Origin: an uncultured Muribaculum sp.
GTDB lineage: Bacteria > Bacteroidota > Bacteroidia > Bacteroidales > Muribaculaceae
Length of the DNA stretch: 11,760 bases
NCBI GenBank assembly: GCA_910578785.1
Contig: CAJTSJ010000050.1
Coordinates: 1-11,760, forward strand
Direction: 5' to 3'
Shown here: piece after piece, positions 4,920 through 11,760 of the stretch
How the letters are laid out: the number at the start of each line of letters is the position of its first letter
Position numbering within the stretch: position 1 is the stretch's first letter
Translations under genes and position numbers: made by a program
Notes under the pieces: model-generated
What the model saw: only the letters and a program-made list of their open reading frames with translations
The model's database searches: none
Told to the model about the DNA's origin: nothing

Positions 4920-6487
4920 CATTCAATATCTAAATACGATTTGAGAGCATCGGCGCAACGTTCGCCGTCGATAGCGGCCGAGACTATGCCTCCGGCATAT
5001 CCGGCACCTTCCCCGCATGGAAACAACCCTCTGACTCCGACATGCTCAAGCGTGTCCTTGTCACGCGTGATTCTTACCGGCGACGAAGTGCGTGTCTCGC
5101 ATCCGATGAGCACCGCATCGTTGGTCAGAAATCCTTTAGCCTTCTTACCGAACTCTATAAATCCTTTTCCGAGACGCTCGGATATGGGCCGCGGCAGAAG
5201 CATATCGATTCTGGCCGGATGTATGCCGGGCGCATAACTTGTGGCCGGCAAAGTCTCCGATTTACGGCGCCGGGTAAAGTCAATCATCCGCTGGGCGGGT
5301 GCATTCTGAGTATGGCCGGCATCATCATAAAAGCGCTGTTCAATAGACTCCTGGTAGCGCATCATCTTCAACGGACCGGCATCGTCGTAATCACGGACAT
5401 CTTCAGGCAGAATCTCAACGACCATGCCTGAATTGGCCCATTTAGTACCTCGCGACGAAGGCGACATGCCATTGACCACCAATTGGTCCGGACCACTCGC
5501 CGCCGGAATGATGAATCCGCCCGGACACATGCAGAACGAATATACGGCGCGGTCATCGACCCTCGTCAACATCGAATATTCGGCGGCTGGAAGATAGCGC
5601 CCACGTCCATCTTTAGAGTGATATTGTATGCAGTCTATCAATTGTTGCGGATGTTCAAGACGCACACCTATAGCCAGCCCCTTAGGTTCAAGGCCGATGC
5701 CCCTGGCGTGAAGCATCTCGTAGACATCGCGTGCAGAGTGGCCCGTGGCAAGAATCACAGGGCCATTGAAAGTACGTCCGTCGGCTGTCCTGACCCCTGC
5801 CACGCATCCGTCCCCTAACAGCAGATCGTCAACACGCGTCGAGAAGTAGACCTCTCCACCCGACGCCACAATCTGGTTCCTGATGCTCTTTATCACCTCG
5901 GGAAGACGGTCTGTGCCGATATGCGGATGGGCATCTATAAGTATATCTTCCTGTGCTCCGAACTGATATAGAATCTTCAGCACCTTGTCGACAGAGCCAC
6001 GCTTCTTGCTGCGCGTATACAGCTTACCGTCGGAATACGCTCCCGCGCCACCCTCGCCGAAGCAATAGTTGGAGTCGGGATTGACACGATTGCTTCGCGC
6101 TATTTCGGCCATATCCTTACGGCGTGAGTCAACGTCTTTGCCCCGCTCGAGCAACACAGGCTTAATACCAAGCTCGATAAGACGCAACGACGCAAACAGT
6201 CCGGCAGGTCCGGCACCGACAACGACGGCGCTTCTGCATCCGTCAGGCAACGCCGGATATTTTATGGCCTCCACAGGACTTTTGTCGGCCGGCTCTTCAT
6301 CGACATATACCCTCAACGACACATTGACCATTACGTTTCGCTGACGCGCATCGATGGAACGGCGAGTCATACGCACGTATTTTATTCTGTCAACATCAAT
6401 ATGAAGCGCCCCGGAGGCATCCTTTTCAAGCAATCGCATGTTGGAAGCCCGCTCGGGACTTACCCTCAAATCAACATCTTTTATCAT
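4919..6487 (-). CDS. FAD-dependent dehydrogenase (COG2509-type), cytosolic
   Basis: A 522-residue flavoprotein of the uncharacterised FAD-dependent dehydrogenase group. After an N-terminal extension of about 85 residues (RIKYVRMTRRSIDARQRNV is typical of the group) comes the Rossmann motif VVVGAGPAGLFASL with GAGPAG at residues 91-96, then LLERGKDVDSRRKDM. The block FGEGGAGAYSDGKLYTR (143-159) is characteristic. FNGPVILATGHSARDVYE is the second FAD/nucleotide-contact motif, CMCPGGFIIPA follows, and the C-terminal FAD motif is FPCGEGAGYAGGIVSAAIDG. There is no signal peptide or membrane helix. Length is normal for the family. The substrate is unknown; such proteins are usually annotated as NAD(P)/FAD-dependent oxidoreductases. 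ATG 6487 is 9 nt after the MATE stop, so the two genes form an operon and probably rely on the MATE promoter. Confidence 0.85.
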   Translation of the reverse strand: MIKDVDLRVSPERASNMRLLEKDASGALHIDVDRIKYVRMTRRSIDARQRNVMVNVSLRVYVDEEPADKSPVEAIKYPALPDGCRSAVVVGAGPAGLFASLRLIELGIKPVLLERGKDVDSRRKDMAEIARSNRVNPDSNYCFGEGGAGAYSDGKLYTRSKKRGSVDKVLKILYQFGAQEDILIDAHPHIGTDRLPEVIKSIRNQIVASGGEVYFSTRVDDLLLGDGCVAGVRTADGRTFNGPVILATGHSARDVYEMLHARGIGLEPKGLAIGVRLEHPQQLIDCIQYHSKDGRGRYLPAAEYSMLTRVDDRAVYSFCMCPGGFIIPAASGPDQLVVNGMSPSSRGTKWANSGMVVEILPEDVRDYDDAGPLKMMRYQESIEQRFYDDAGHTQNAPAQRMIDFTRRRKSETLPATSYAPGIHPARIDMLLPRPISERLGKGFIEFGKKAKGFLTNDAVLIGCETRTSSPVRITRDKDTLEHVGVRGLFPCGEGAGYAGGIVSAAIDGERCADALKSYLDIE

Positions 6488-6496
6488 ATTGTCTAT

Positions 6497-7882
6497 CTAT
6501 TCTTGAACTATCGGTTTTACGCCGGCAAACTGTTTGTTCAGTTTCCGTACCATGAAATAAAGAGTGACCACCGCCACAATGAATGCTATCAAATCAGACC
6601 CGCACATCGAAGCCCATACGCCATCGACGCCGTAATAACGGGGCAATATAATCAGGAACGGCAACAGGAAGAGCAACTGCCTGGTCAGCGACAGGAATAT
6701 CGACAGTTTGGGCTTGCCTATCGACTGGAAAAAATTCTGTATCACAATCTGGCAACCGACCACCGGATAGAACATAAAGTATATCCTGAATCCGTCGCGG
6801 GCTATCGCAGTAAGAGTCTCATCGCGGGTGAACAGCGAACTGATTGCGTCGGGAAATGCCTCCGTGATTATAAATCCCGCGGTAGTTATGGCCACACCGA
6901 GGCACACGCCTATCTTAAGAGTGCGCTTCACCCTGTCCCAACGTGCCGCGCCGAAGTTAAAACCGAGTATCGGCTGCATGCCCTGAGTGACTCCGAACAC
7001 CACCATCACGAAAAACATCGTGGTGCGGTTCAGAATGCCGTAAGCTCCGACATCGAGGTTGCCGTTTTCACCACCATAATCAAGAAGGGCCTTGTTTATG
7101 AAAATCACAACTATGCATGCACATACATTCATCAGAAACGGAGACAATCCTATAGAATAAACTCTCTTGATGATAACCGGAGTGACCCATTTGTTGTCCC
7201 ACTTGAAATGTATGAAGCTATTTTTGTTCAGGAAGTGGGCCATTACCCAGATGAAGGCACAGAACTGGCCACAGATAGTGGCCAGCGCGGCTCCCCGGAT
7301 TCCCCAGTCGAGCACAAAGATGAATATCGGCGCAAGCACTACGTTGACAGCCACCGAGAGCAATGCCGACACCATAGCCTTCTTGGGATAGCCGGTGGCT
7401 CTCATCAGATTATTGAGTCCTATGAAAACGTATGATATGGGGGTGCCGTAAAGTATGACTTTCATAAACTCACGGGCATAAGGTATGGTCTCATCCGTGG
7501 CCCCGAAAAATCTAAGTATCGGATCGAGGAACAACAACGTCAATCCACCGAAGATAACCGAATGTATAAGACACAGCACCATGACATTGTTAACCACATC
7601 CGTGGCTTTAGATTCATTCTTTTGTCCGATGAATATTGAACTTATCGTAGCTCCGCCTACTGCTATAAGCGTACAGAATGCTATCACGAGATTCATCAAC
7701 GGGAAAGTGATGGCAAGACCGGCGATGGCCATCGGACCAACGCCTCGTCCGATAAATATACTGTCGACGATATTATACAGCGACGTCGCCACACTCGCAA
7801 TGATTGCCGGGACAGAATACTGAACCAACAACTTGCTTATAGACTGAGTCCCTAACGACAATGGCGTACTTTCGTTTGGCAT
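6497..7882 (-). CDS. MATE-family efflux transporter
   Basis: A 461-residue inner-membrane antiporter of the MATE family (NorM/DinF-like superfamily), which exports cationic or amphipathic compounds using a Na+ or H+ gradient. It has about 12 hydrophobic helices in two related halves. The N-terminal half shows LVQYSVPAIIASVATSLYNI, DSIFIGRGVGPMAIAGL and GGATISSIFIGQKNESKA. The C-terminal half shows FLMNVCACIVVIFINKALL, GVTQGMQPILGFNFGAARWD and YFMFYPVVGCQIVIQNFFQS. The pattern GxxGMQPILGFNFGA is a hallmark of the Bacteroidota/Firmicutes MATE group. ATG 7882 gives the expected short cytosolic N-terminus (MPNESTPLSLGTQS). The substrate cannot be read from the sequence. It leads an operon with the flavoprotein gene. 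Confidence 0.9.
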   Translation of the reverse strand: MPNESTPLSLGTQSISKLLVQYSVPAIIASVATSLYNIVDSIFIGRGVGPMAIAGLAITFPLMNLVIAFCTLIAVGGATISSIFIGQKNESKATDVVNNVMVLCLIHSVIFGGLTLLFLDPILRFFGATDETIPYAREFMKVILYGTPISYVFIGLNNLMRATGYPKKAMVSALLSVAVNVVLAPIFIFVLDWGIRGAALATICGQFCAFIWVMAHFLNKNSFIHFKWDNKWVTPVIIKRVYSIGLSPFLMNVCACIVVIFINKALLDYGGENGNLDVGAYGILNRTTMFFVMVVFGVTQGMQPILGFNFGAARWDRVKRTLKIGVCLGVAITTAGFIITEAFPDAISSLFTRDETLTAIARDGFRIYFMFYPVVGCQIVIQNFFQSIGKPKLSIFLSLTRQLLFLLPFLIILPRYYGVDGVWASMCGSDLIAFIVAVVTLYFMVRKLNKQFAGVKPIVQE

Positions 7883-7901
7883 ACATTACATAATTATAAT
7901 G

Positions 7902-7909
7902 CAAATTTA
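7902..7909 (-). promoter_or_regulatory. -7 box of the MATE/FAD-dehydrogenase operon
   Basis: Minus strand TAAATTTG matches TAnnTTTG, 20 nt before the MATE start codon; the leader would be short (about 13 nt). No clear -33 element. It diverges from the HAD-gene promoter. Confidence 0.45.
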
Positions 7910-7944
7910 ACTGAAATTATAATGCGCATCTCGCTTTCAGATGT

Positions 7945-7952
7945 TATTTTTG
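7945..7952 (+). promoter_or_regulatory. -7 box of the HAD phosphatase gene
   Basis: TATTTTTG matches TAnnTTTG and lies 36 nt before the chosen start codon at 7988. This supports that start over the ATG at 7922, which would lie upstream of the promoter. Confidence 0.45.
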
Positions 7953-7987
7953 CAAAAAATAATATAACAATTAAACAGCCTTTTAGG

Positions 7988-8626
7988 ATGAAAAAAGCCG
8001 CCGCACTATTTGATCTTGACGGGGTGCTGATTGACAGCGAACCCCTATATTCCGAATTTTACGATAGTATCGCCAGAATACACAATCTCAAAGTGGAGAA
8101 CTTTTCACAGGTCATAAAAGGCAGCACGATAAGCAAAATCCTGTCCGACTTTTTCCCGACCGAAGAGATGAAAGTTGACGTTGTACGCCGTCTGAATGAA
8201 TTTGAACGCACTATGCCGTTTCCTGTGTTTGACGGCGTGGCAGACTTTCTGTCGGAACTTCGCAGGAAGGGAATACCGACAGTAATAGCCACGAGCAGTG
8301 CTCCGGAAAAGATGGAACAGCTTTCCGGACGTCTGCCCGACTTTACCTCGCTGTTTGATGCAGTGGTTACAGGGGCCGACGTGTCTAAATCGAAGCCCGA
8401 CCCTGAATGCTACATACTCGCCGCCCGGCTCGTAGGGTGTGATCCCGCCGACTGCTACGTATTTGAAGATTCCATCAATGGACTTAAGGCCGGAATGGCT
8501 TCGGGAGCCACCGTCATAGGACTCACCACCACCTTGCCGGAAGCTACGTTGAAAGGCAAAGCCCATAAACTCATCAGTGGGTTTACAGGCTTTTCCGTAG
8601 AAGACATGCTGTCTATAGCCCGGTAA
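7988..8626 (+). CDS. HAD-family phosphatase / beta-phosphoglucomutase-like
   Basis: A 212-residue cytosolic haloacid-dehalogenase hydrolase of the beta-phosphoglucomutase subfamily. All four HAD motifs are present: motif I LFDLDGVLIDSEP with nucleophile Asp9 and acid/base Asp11; motif II VIATSSA (Thr102/Ser103); motif III SKSKPDPE with Lys136; motif IV YVFEDSINGLKAG with Glu160-Asp161 for Mg2+. The helical C1 cap lies between motifs I and II (about residues 16-80). Length is typical. The in-frame ATG at 7922 would add a 22-residue tail with no family support, and ATG 7988 gives the canonical MKKAAALFDLDG start. The substrate is probably a sugar phosphate, but phosphatase and mutase members cannot be told apart here. 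It is a single gene, convergent with nadC (20 nt between stops). Confidence 0.88.
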   Translation: MKKAAALFDLDGVLIDSEPLYSEFYDSIARIHNLKVENFSQVIKGSTISKILSDFFPTEEMKVDVVRRLNEFERTMPFPVFDGVADFLSELRRKGIPTVIATSSAPEKMEQLSGRLPDFTSLFDAVVTGADVSKSKPDPECYILAARLVGCDPADCYVFEDSINGLKAGMASGATVIGLTTTLPEATLKGKAHKLISGFTGFSVEDMLSIAR

Positions 8627-8646
8627 ATAACCGAACCGACAGTATG

Positions 8647-9492
8647 TCAGCAAGCTTTAAAACTCATGTCAAGACCCTTGACCGAATGGGTAAGCGCGCC
8701 GACTGATATGAAGTCAACTCCACATTCAGCGTAGTCGCGCAGAGTGTCGATAGTTATTCCTCCGGAAGATTCCACCTCGGTGCGTCCATTTATCAGACGT
8801 ACAGCCTCGCGTGTGCGCTCCGGCGAGAAATTGTCGAGCATGATGCGGTCTACGCCTGCCTCAAGAGCCTGGTTGATTTCTTCGGTATTGCGCACTTCGA
8901 CTTCTATCTTCAGGTCCTTGCCTTTCTCCTTAAGATACTTCTTGGCCGCGCTGACGGCCTGAGGTATACCTCCCGCAAAGTCGATGTGGTTGTCCTTTAT
9001 CAGAATCATGTCGAACAGACCGATGCGGTGGTTGCTTCCGCCACCGATTCTGACAGCCTCCTTTTCAAGCATACGCAGTCCGGGAGTGGTCTTGCGGGTA
9101 TCAAGCACCTTAGTCTTGAGCCCTTCAAGAAGCGACTGATAGCGGTCGGTGACTGTAGCAATACCGCTCATGCGCTGCATGATATTCAGCATCGTGCGCT
9201 CTGTCTGAAGCAACGAGCGCACAGGTCCCTCGACCACGAATGCGATGTCGCCCGGACGTACGTGCGCACCGTCACCGATCATGACGGTCATCTTGAGCGA
9301 AGGATCAAATTTCTCAAAAACTTTGCGCGCTATTTCCACACCGGCCAATATGCCTTCTTCCTTGATTAAAAGATGTTGCCGGCCCATCTCGTCGGCGGGA
9401 ATTGTGCTTAGCGTGGTATGGTCACCATCGCCGACATCTTCGGCAAATGCCAGAGTCAGCAGATCATCGATAAGCTCGTCTTTGGTTTTCAT
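8647..9492 (-). CDS. nadC: Nicotinate-nucleotide pyrophosphorylase (carboxylating)
   Basis: A 281-residue quinolinate phosphoribosyltransferase. It converts quinolinate and PRPP to nicotinate mononucleotide, CO2 and pyrophosphate, the step that joins de novo synthesis to NAD formation in the cytosol. Family motifs in order: EDVGDGDHTT (18-27), QTERTMLNIMQRMSGIAT (96-113) with substrate-binding Glu-Arg, VLDTRKTTPGLR (129-140), GGGSNHRIGLFD (150-161), LIKDNHI (164-170), EVEVRNTEE (197-205), DRIMLDN (215-221), ESSGGIT (241-247) and FISVGALTHS (261-270). Length matches the family and all active-site arginines, lysines and histidines I can place are kept. nadA and nadB are not neighbours here. A -7 box stands 41 nt upstream of ATG 9492. 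Confidence 0.96.
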   Translation of the reverse strand: MKTKDELIDDLLTLAFAEDVGDGDHTTLSTIPADEMGRQHLLIKEEGILAGVEIARKVFEKFDPSLKMTVMIGDGAHVRPGDIAFVVEGPVRSLLQTERTMLNIMQRMSGIATVTDRYQSLLEGLKTKVLDTRKTTPGLRMLEKEAVRIGGGSNHRIGLFDMILIKDNHIDFAGGIPQAVSAAKKYLKEKGKDLKIEVEVRNTEEINQALEAGVDRIMLDNFSPERTREAVRLINGRTEVESSGGITIDTLRDYAECGVDFISVGALTHSVKGLDMSFKAC

Positions 9493-9532
9493 TGAATTTC
9501 AGTTTATGATTTACAGATTCGTTTACCGTCTG

Positions 9533-9540
9533 CAAAGTTA
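9533..9540 (-). promoter_or_regulatory. -7 box of nadC
   Basis: Minus strand TAACTTTG matches TAnnTTTG, 41 nt before the nadC start codon. No convincing -33 TTTG at 19-21 nt. Confidence 0.5.
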
Positions 9541-9914
9541 TGAATTAAAACCGACATATTCCCGCACTGCACGCCATAAAAGGTGCTGTTATGTATCATT
9601 ATCAGCCTGCTTAACACATGGTATTGCGCTATAATTTCACCCCTGCCGTCTTTTACCGTATCATCTGACATTGGCGAATATACTGCGGAACCCCAGATTT
9701 AAGTTTATTAACATTTAAAATGCAACAACACCGGAAACAGACGGTATAATGACATAAAAATATTCCTTCCCGCATGGGACAACGCCACTTGCCCGCCGGC
9801 AATCTTCGGGTGGATATTTTTAGATGAAGGCAAACCATAAAAGAATGTTTTACAACATAATTCCAGGCAGTTCTGCGATATGTGCCTGTATTACCGAAAA
9901 CAAACCAAAGATAT
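9541..9914. other. Long intergenic region with a nested hairpin
   Basis: No credible gene in about 370 nt. The only structure I see is at 9785-9813: an outer CCAC/GTGG pair encloses TTGCC (9789-9793) / GGCAA (9798-9802), with an alternative CCCG/CGGG pairing, followed by ATATTTTTAG. This resembles a weak terminator on the plus strand, about 100 nt before the next gene, and might act as an attenuator. No clear TAnnTTTG promoter for the downstream gene was found. Confidence 0.35.
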
Positions 9915-10778
9915 ATGAACTTTCAACGAATAATTATTACGGGAATGTTGGCAAAGATAGCCAACAAACCGACCGAGTCCTATGTCATCAACAGGATATG
10001 GCACAGGCTTGACGACATCAGGGTGCGCTTCGTGCTACAGCAGTATGTGAGACGCAAGGAGGGTTACGCTCTTGCCGACCTCTATCTTCCTCAAATCGGG
10101 TTGATAGTAGAAATAAACGAACCATACCACTATGAGCCGACACAAAAGGAGAAAGATGAACTCCGCAACAAAGAGGTAGCCGACGCCACCAATGCCGATG
10201 TTGTGGTAATCAATGCATCGGTGTCGCTTGAAGAAATCCATGCGCAAGTCGATGATGTTGTTGCCGAAATCCGCAAACGCGTGACCACTCTCGGCGAGCG
10301 ATTCCTGCCGTGCAACTACTCAATCACACGCTCAACTCCCGAGTACTATAAATCCCGTGGCTTCTTCTCTGTCAACACCGAGGACTGGCTCCCTACGATT
10401 GATGATATTGCAGCCGTATTCGGTACCAAACCGAAACATCGAGGCTTTCTCCGAGCCAGCGCAGTTGCCGTTCCAGGCAAGCAAGATGAAATTGTTTGGT
10501 GGCCACAACCTAACCACAAGGTATGGTCTAACGAACTATCTAAAGATGGGCGTTTCATCTATGAATATAACAAACGCTCGGAAGAGGAACGGAAGAACCA
10601 TGTGAAGCATTGGCTCACCCACCCACAAAAGCGCATTACCTTTATGAAAGAAATGGCGCATGGTGTACTGCCCACATATAAGTTTGTCGGCGTGTTCCAA
10701 ATCAATCCACAACTATCCAAAGAAAAGAATATGTGTGTCTGGGAACGCATCTCGGATACATACCAACTAAATGTTTAA
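9915..10778 (+). CDS. Candidate PD-(D/E)XK-like nuclease domain protein, accessory
   Basis: A 287-residue soluble protein without signal peptide or membrane helices. ATG 9915 is preferred over an upstream GTG at 9882. Residues about 20-122 look like a restriction-endonuclease-type core: a helix (ESYVINRIWHRLDD), then YALADLYLPQIGLIVEINEP with Asp55 and Glu66, spaced as in the D-x(10)-E-x-K/N pattern of VSR/DUF559-like nucleases, then YHYEPTQKEKDELRNKEVAD and a core strand ADVVVINAS. The third position is Asn68 rather than Lys, so catalysis is uncertain. The C-terminal half (about 145-287) is a separate region with EIVWWPQPNHKVW, FIYEYNKRSEEERKNH and YKFVGVFQINPQLSKEKN, ending CVWERISDTYQLNV, perhaps a recognition domain. 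It overlaps the next gene by 8 nt. A defence or element role is plausible but unproven. Confidence 0.5.
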   Translation: MNFQRIIITGMLAKIANKPTESYVINRIWHRLDDIRVRFVLQQYVRRKEGYALADLYLPQIGLIVEINEPYHYEPTQKEKDELRNKEVADATNADVVVINASVSLEEIHAQVDDVVAEIRKRVTTLGERFLPCNYSITRSTPEYYKSRGFFSVNTEDWLPTIDDIAAVFGTKPKHRGFLRASAVAVPGKQDEIVWWPQPNHKVWSNELSKDGRFIYEYNKRSEEERKNHVKHWLTHPQKRITFMKEMAHGVLPTYKFVGVFQINPQLSKEKNMCVWERISDTYQLNV

Positions 10779-11025
10779 CCAACCTAAAATCATTAGACTC
10801 ATGCCGTTTAGATGTAAATTAGTATTTAAAAAAGACCTGTACGGAAAACTCAAAAAAGGTGATGTTGTTACTTTCATCACTCAAACAAACTGTATCAACC
10901 CTACATTAGAGCAGCTCAGTAAAGCAGTAGCAGCCTACATAGGAGAAGCTGATTGGAAAAATCCTATGATAAGAAATATGGCCCAACCATCTAATTATGA
11001 CATGTCATATGAATTCATAAGATAG
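10771..11025 (+). CDS. Hypothetical 84-aa protein coupled to the nuclease-like gene
   Basis: The ATG at 10771 overlaps the end of the preceding gene (ATGTTTAA contains both the start and, in the other frame, its TAA), so translation is probably coupled. An internal ATG at 10801 (MPFRCKLVFKKD) is a possible alternative start. The protein is basic in its first half (CKLVFKKDLYGKLKKGDVV) and has a strand-like FITQTNCINP followed by a helix (LEQLSKAVAAYIGEADW), ending SNYDMSYEFIR. It has no membrane segment. I do not recognise a family. It is the last gene before a strong terminator, so the two genes form a closed cassette. Base composition is clearly more AT-rich than the nuclease-like gene, which may point to different origins. 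Confidence 0.5.
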   Translation: MFNQPKIIRLMPFRCKLVFKKDLYGKLKKGDVVTFITQTNCINPTLEQLSKAVAAYIGEADWKNPMIRNMAQPSNYDMSYEFIR

Positions 11026-11043
11026 TACATTTGAGATCTTTCC

Positions 11044-11082
11044 AAAAAGGCGTGCCGAATTGGTTGGCACGCCTTTTGCTTT
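11044..11082 (+). terminator. Strong rho-independent terminator
   Basis: A 12-bp perfect stem AAAAGGCGTGCC (11045-11056) / GGCACGCCTTTT (11066-11077) with a 9-nt loop, ending in a T-run (TTTTGCTTTG). It lies 20 nt after the stop of the 84-aa gene. The flanking A and T runs make it potentially bidirectional. Confidence 0.85.
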
Positions 11083-11148
11083 GATGATACATATAAAATC
11101 TCTATTGGCTATTTTTACAAATTAATTAATACTTAACGCTAAAATGTC

Positions 11149-11505
11149 ATGAAAATAAAACTTCCGGAAGGATATAACATAGTTGGTAATTTGACAGAAT
11201 TGGAAAATTCGATATATGGCAATGCAAAAATAGCTACGACATTTAGAGATGTAATCTCTGTGCTTGACAAGGATAAGACCAACTATGTTACTGTTGGGTA
11301 TGGATCAACATTAAACAATGCATTTCAGAATGCTGATATCGAAAGACAAAAGTGTAGATTGATGCACATTTTCGTTTCCCCTAAAAACATTCCCACAATA
11401 AAAGATTTACACGATTTCATTATCGGAAATGAAGGCATAATATTTGGCCTTTCTATAGACGACAATTTATACGAAGGTGTGAAAATCGTAATCCTATACA
11501 ATTAA
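11149..11505 (+). CDS. Hypothetical 118-aa protein, AT-rich accessory gene
   Basis: A 118-residue soluble protein from ATG 11149 (another ATG at 11144 is followed by a stop after two codons). It starts MKIKLPEGYNIVGNLTELEN, contains ATTFRDVISVLDKDKTNYVT and KCRLMHIFVSPKNIPTIKDL, and ends GLSIDDNLYEGVKIVILYN. The alternation of short strands and helices suggests a compact alpha/beta fold. There is no signal peptide, membrane helix or known motif. The gene is markedly AT-rich compared with the core genes, which suggests recent acquisition. It stands alone after the strong terminator and therefore needs its own promoter, which I could not place clearly in 11083-11148. Function unknown. Confidence 0.5.
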   Translation: MKIKLPEGYNIVGNLTELENSIYGNAKIATTFRDVISVLDKDKTNYVTVGYGSTLNNAFQNADIERQKCRLMHIFVSPKNIPTIKDLHDFIIGNEGIIFGLSIDDNLYEGVKIVILYN

Positions 11506-11760
11506 CCTGTTTGCTTCGGTTTAATCCTAATAGAAATCTGGTCGACACTTAACTCTATCTGATTTATCCTAAACAGCGAATTTCGGAAATTTCGGACGGT
11601 GTAGCAAACTGCACATTAGCATGCACTTGGTTATGATTAAAATACTTACACGAATTTTATACTTGACGGTTGTTCGCTTGTTGTGCAAAAACCTGTGAAA
11701 AAAATTGTACTTTCAAAATCGAAGTGCAAAAATTTCGATGAATGACGATACATGAAATAG
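11506..11760. other. AT-rich tail with short repeats; possible gene start at the edge
   Basis: It contains a perfect tandem 9-bp repeat AATTTCGGA (11579-11587, 11588-11596), and a 6-bp inverted repeat ATCGAA/TTCGAT (11718-11723, 11734-11739) just before an ATG at 11742 (ATG ACG ATA CAT GAA ATA) whose frame is open to the window end. These could be the control region and first codons of a gene outside the window, but only seven codons or fewer are visible. Confidence 0.25.

Noticed and set aside
6401..7435. 344-residue plus-strand frame
   Set aside because: Lies opposite the MATE and flavoprotein genes, which have clear family motifs; the translation is His/Arg/Tyr-rich as expected of a shadow frame.
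8615..8646. CGGT/ACCG mini-hairpin between the HAD gene and nadC as terminator
   Set aside because: Only a 4-bp stem and no T-tract; too weak to call.
9653..9838. 61-residue minus-strand frame
   Set aside because: Cys/Arg-rich, no motif and no operon context; treated as a chance frame in an intergenic region.
9905..9912. TATCTTTG on the minus strand resembling a -7 box
   Set aside because: No -33 element and no credible gene downstream on the minus strand.
1..11760. CRISPR array, rRNA, replication origin
   Set aside because: No regularly spaced repeats, no rRNA-like sequence and no DnaA-box cluster noticed when reading the window; the only clear tandem repeat is a 9-mer in two copies.

Overview
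The window looks like a chromosomal piece from a Bacteroidales bacterium (Bacteroidota). A Muribaculaceae- or Bacteroides-like host is my inference. The reasons are: promoters of the Bacteroidota type (-7 TAnnTTTG, in one case with a -33 TTTG at 19 nt) in front of several genes; a PCMD-type lipoprotein followed by an outer-membrane beta-barrel gene; little use of Shine-Dalgarno sites; and the protein families present.

Layout. (1) 1-2650 is a worn mobile or prophage-like region. The end of an insertion sequence (1-49) cuts the last codons off a possible phage-type nuclease gene. A ParB-like gene without its 5' end then meets, head to head at about 960-990, an unrelated gene that has also lost its 5' end. 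After a structured non-coding stretch come a small membrane protein, a relic of an XRE regulator, and a two-gene operon (63-aa protein plus XRE regulator) with a textbook promoter, a palindromic operator candidate and an in-frame amber codon in the regulator. (2) 2665-2846 is a tRNA-Gly(CCC) gene with its own promoter and terminator. It marks the border to stable chromosome. (3) 2896-9540 is ordinary core sequence: a lipoprotein/beta-barrel pair (+), a MATE exporter/FAD-dehydrogenase operon (-), a HAD phosphatase (+) and nadC (-). (4) 9541-11760 is accessory again: a long leader, a candidate PD-(D/E)XK-like protein overlapping an unknown 84-aa gene, a strong terminator, an AT-rich unknown 118-aa gene, and an AT-rich tail with short repeats that may lead into another gene.

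How the genes work together. The lipoprotein and barrel are probably co-expressed envelope proteins. MATE and FAD-dehydrogenase genes are 9 nt apart and must share a transcript. NadC makes nicotinate mononucleotide for NAD. No complete new system can be proven from sequence alone. The best candidates for something undescribed are the nuclease-like/84-aa cassette and the rearranged, IS-interrupted phage remnant with its broken regulator.
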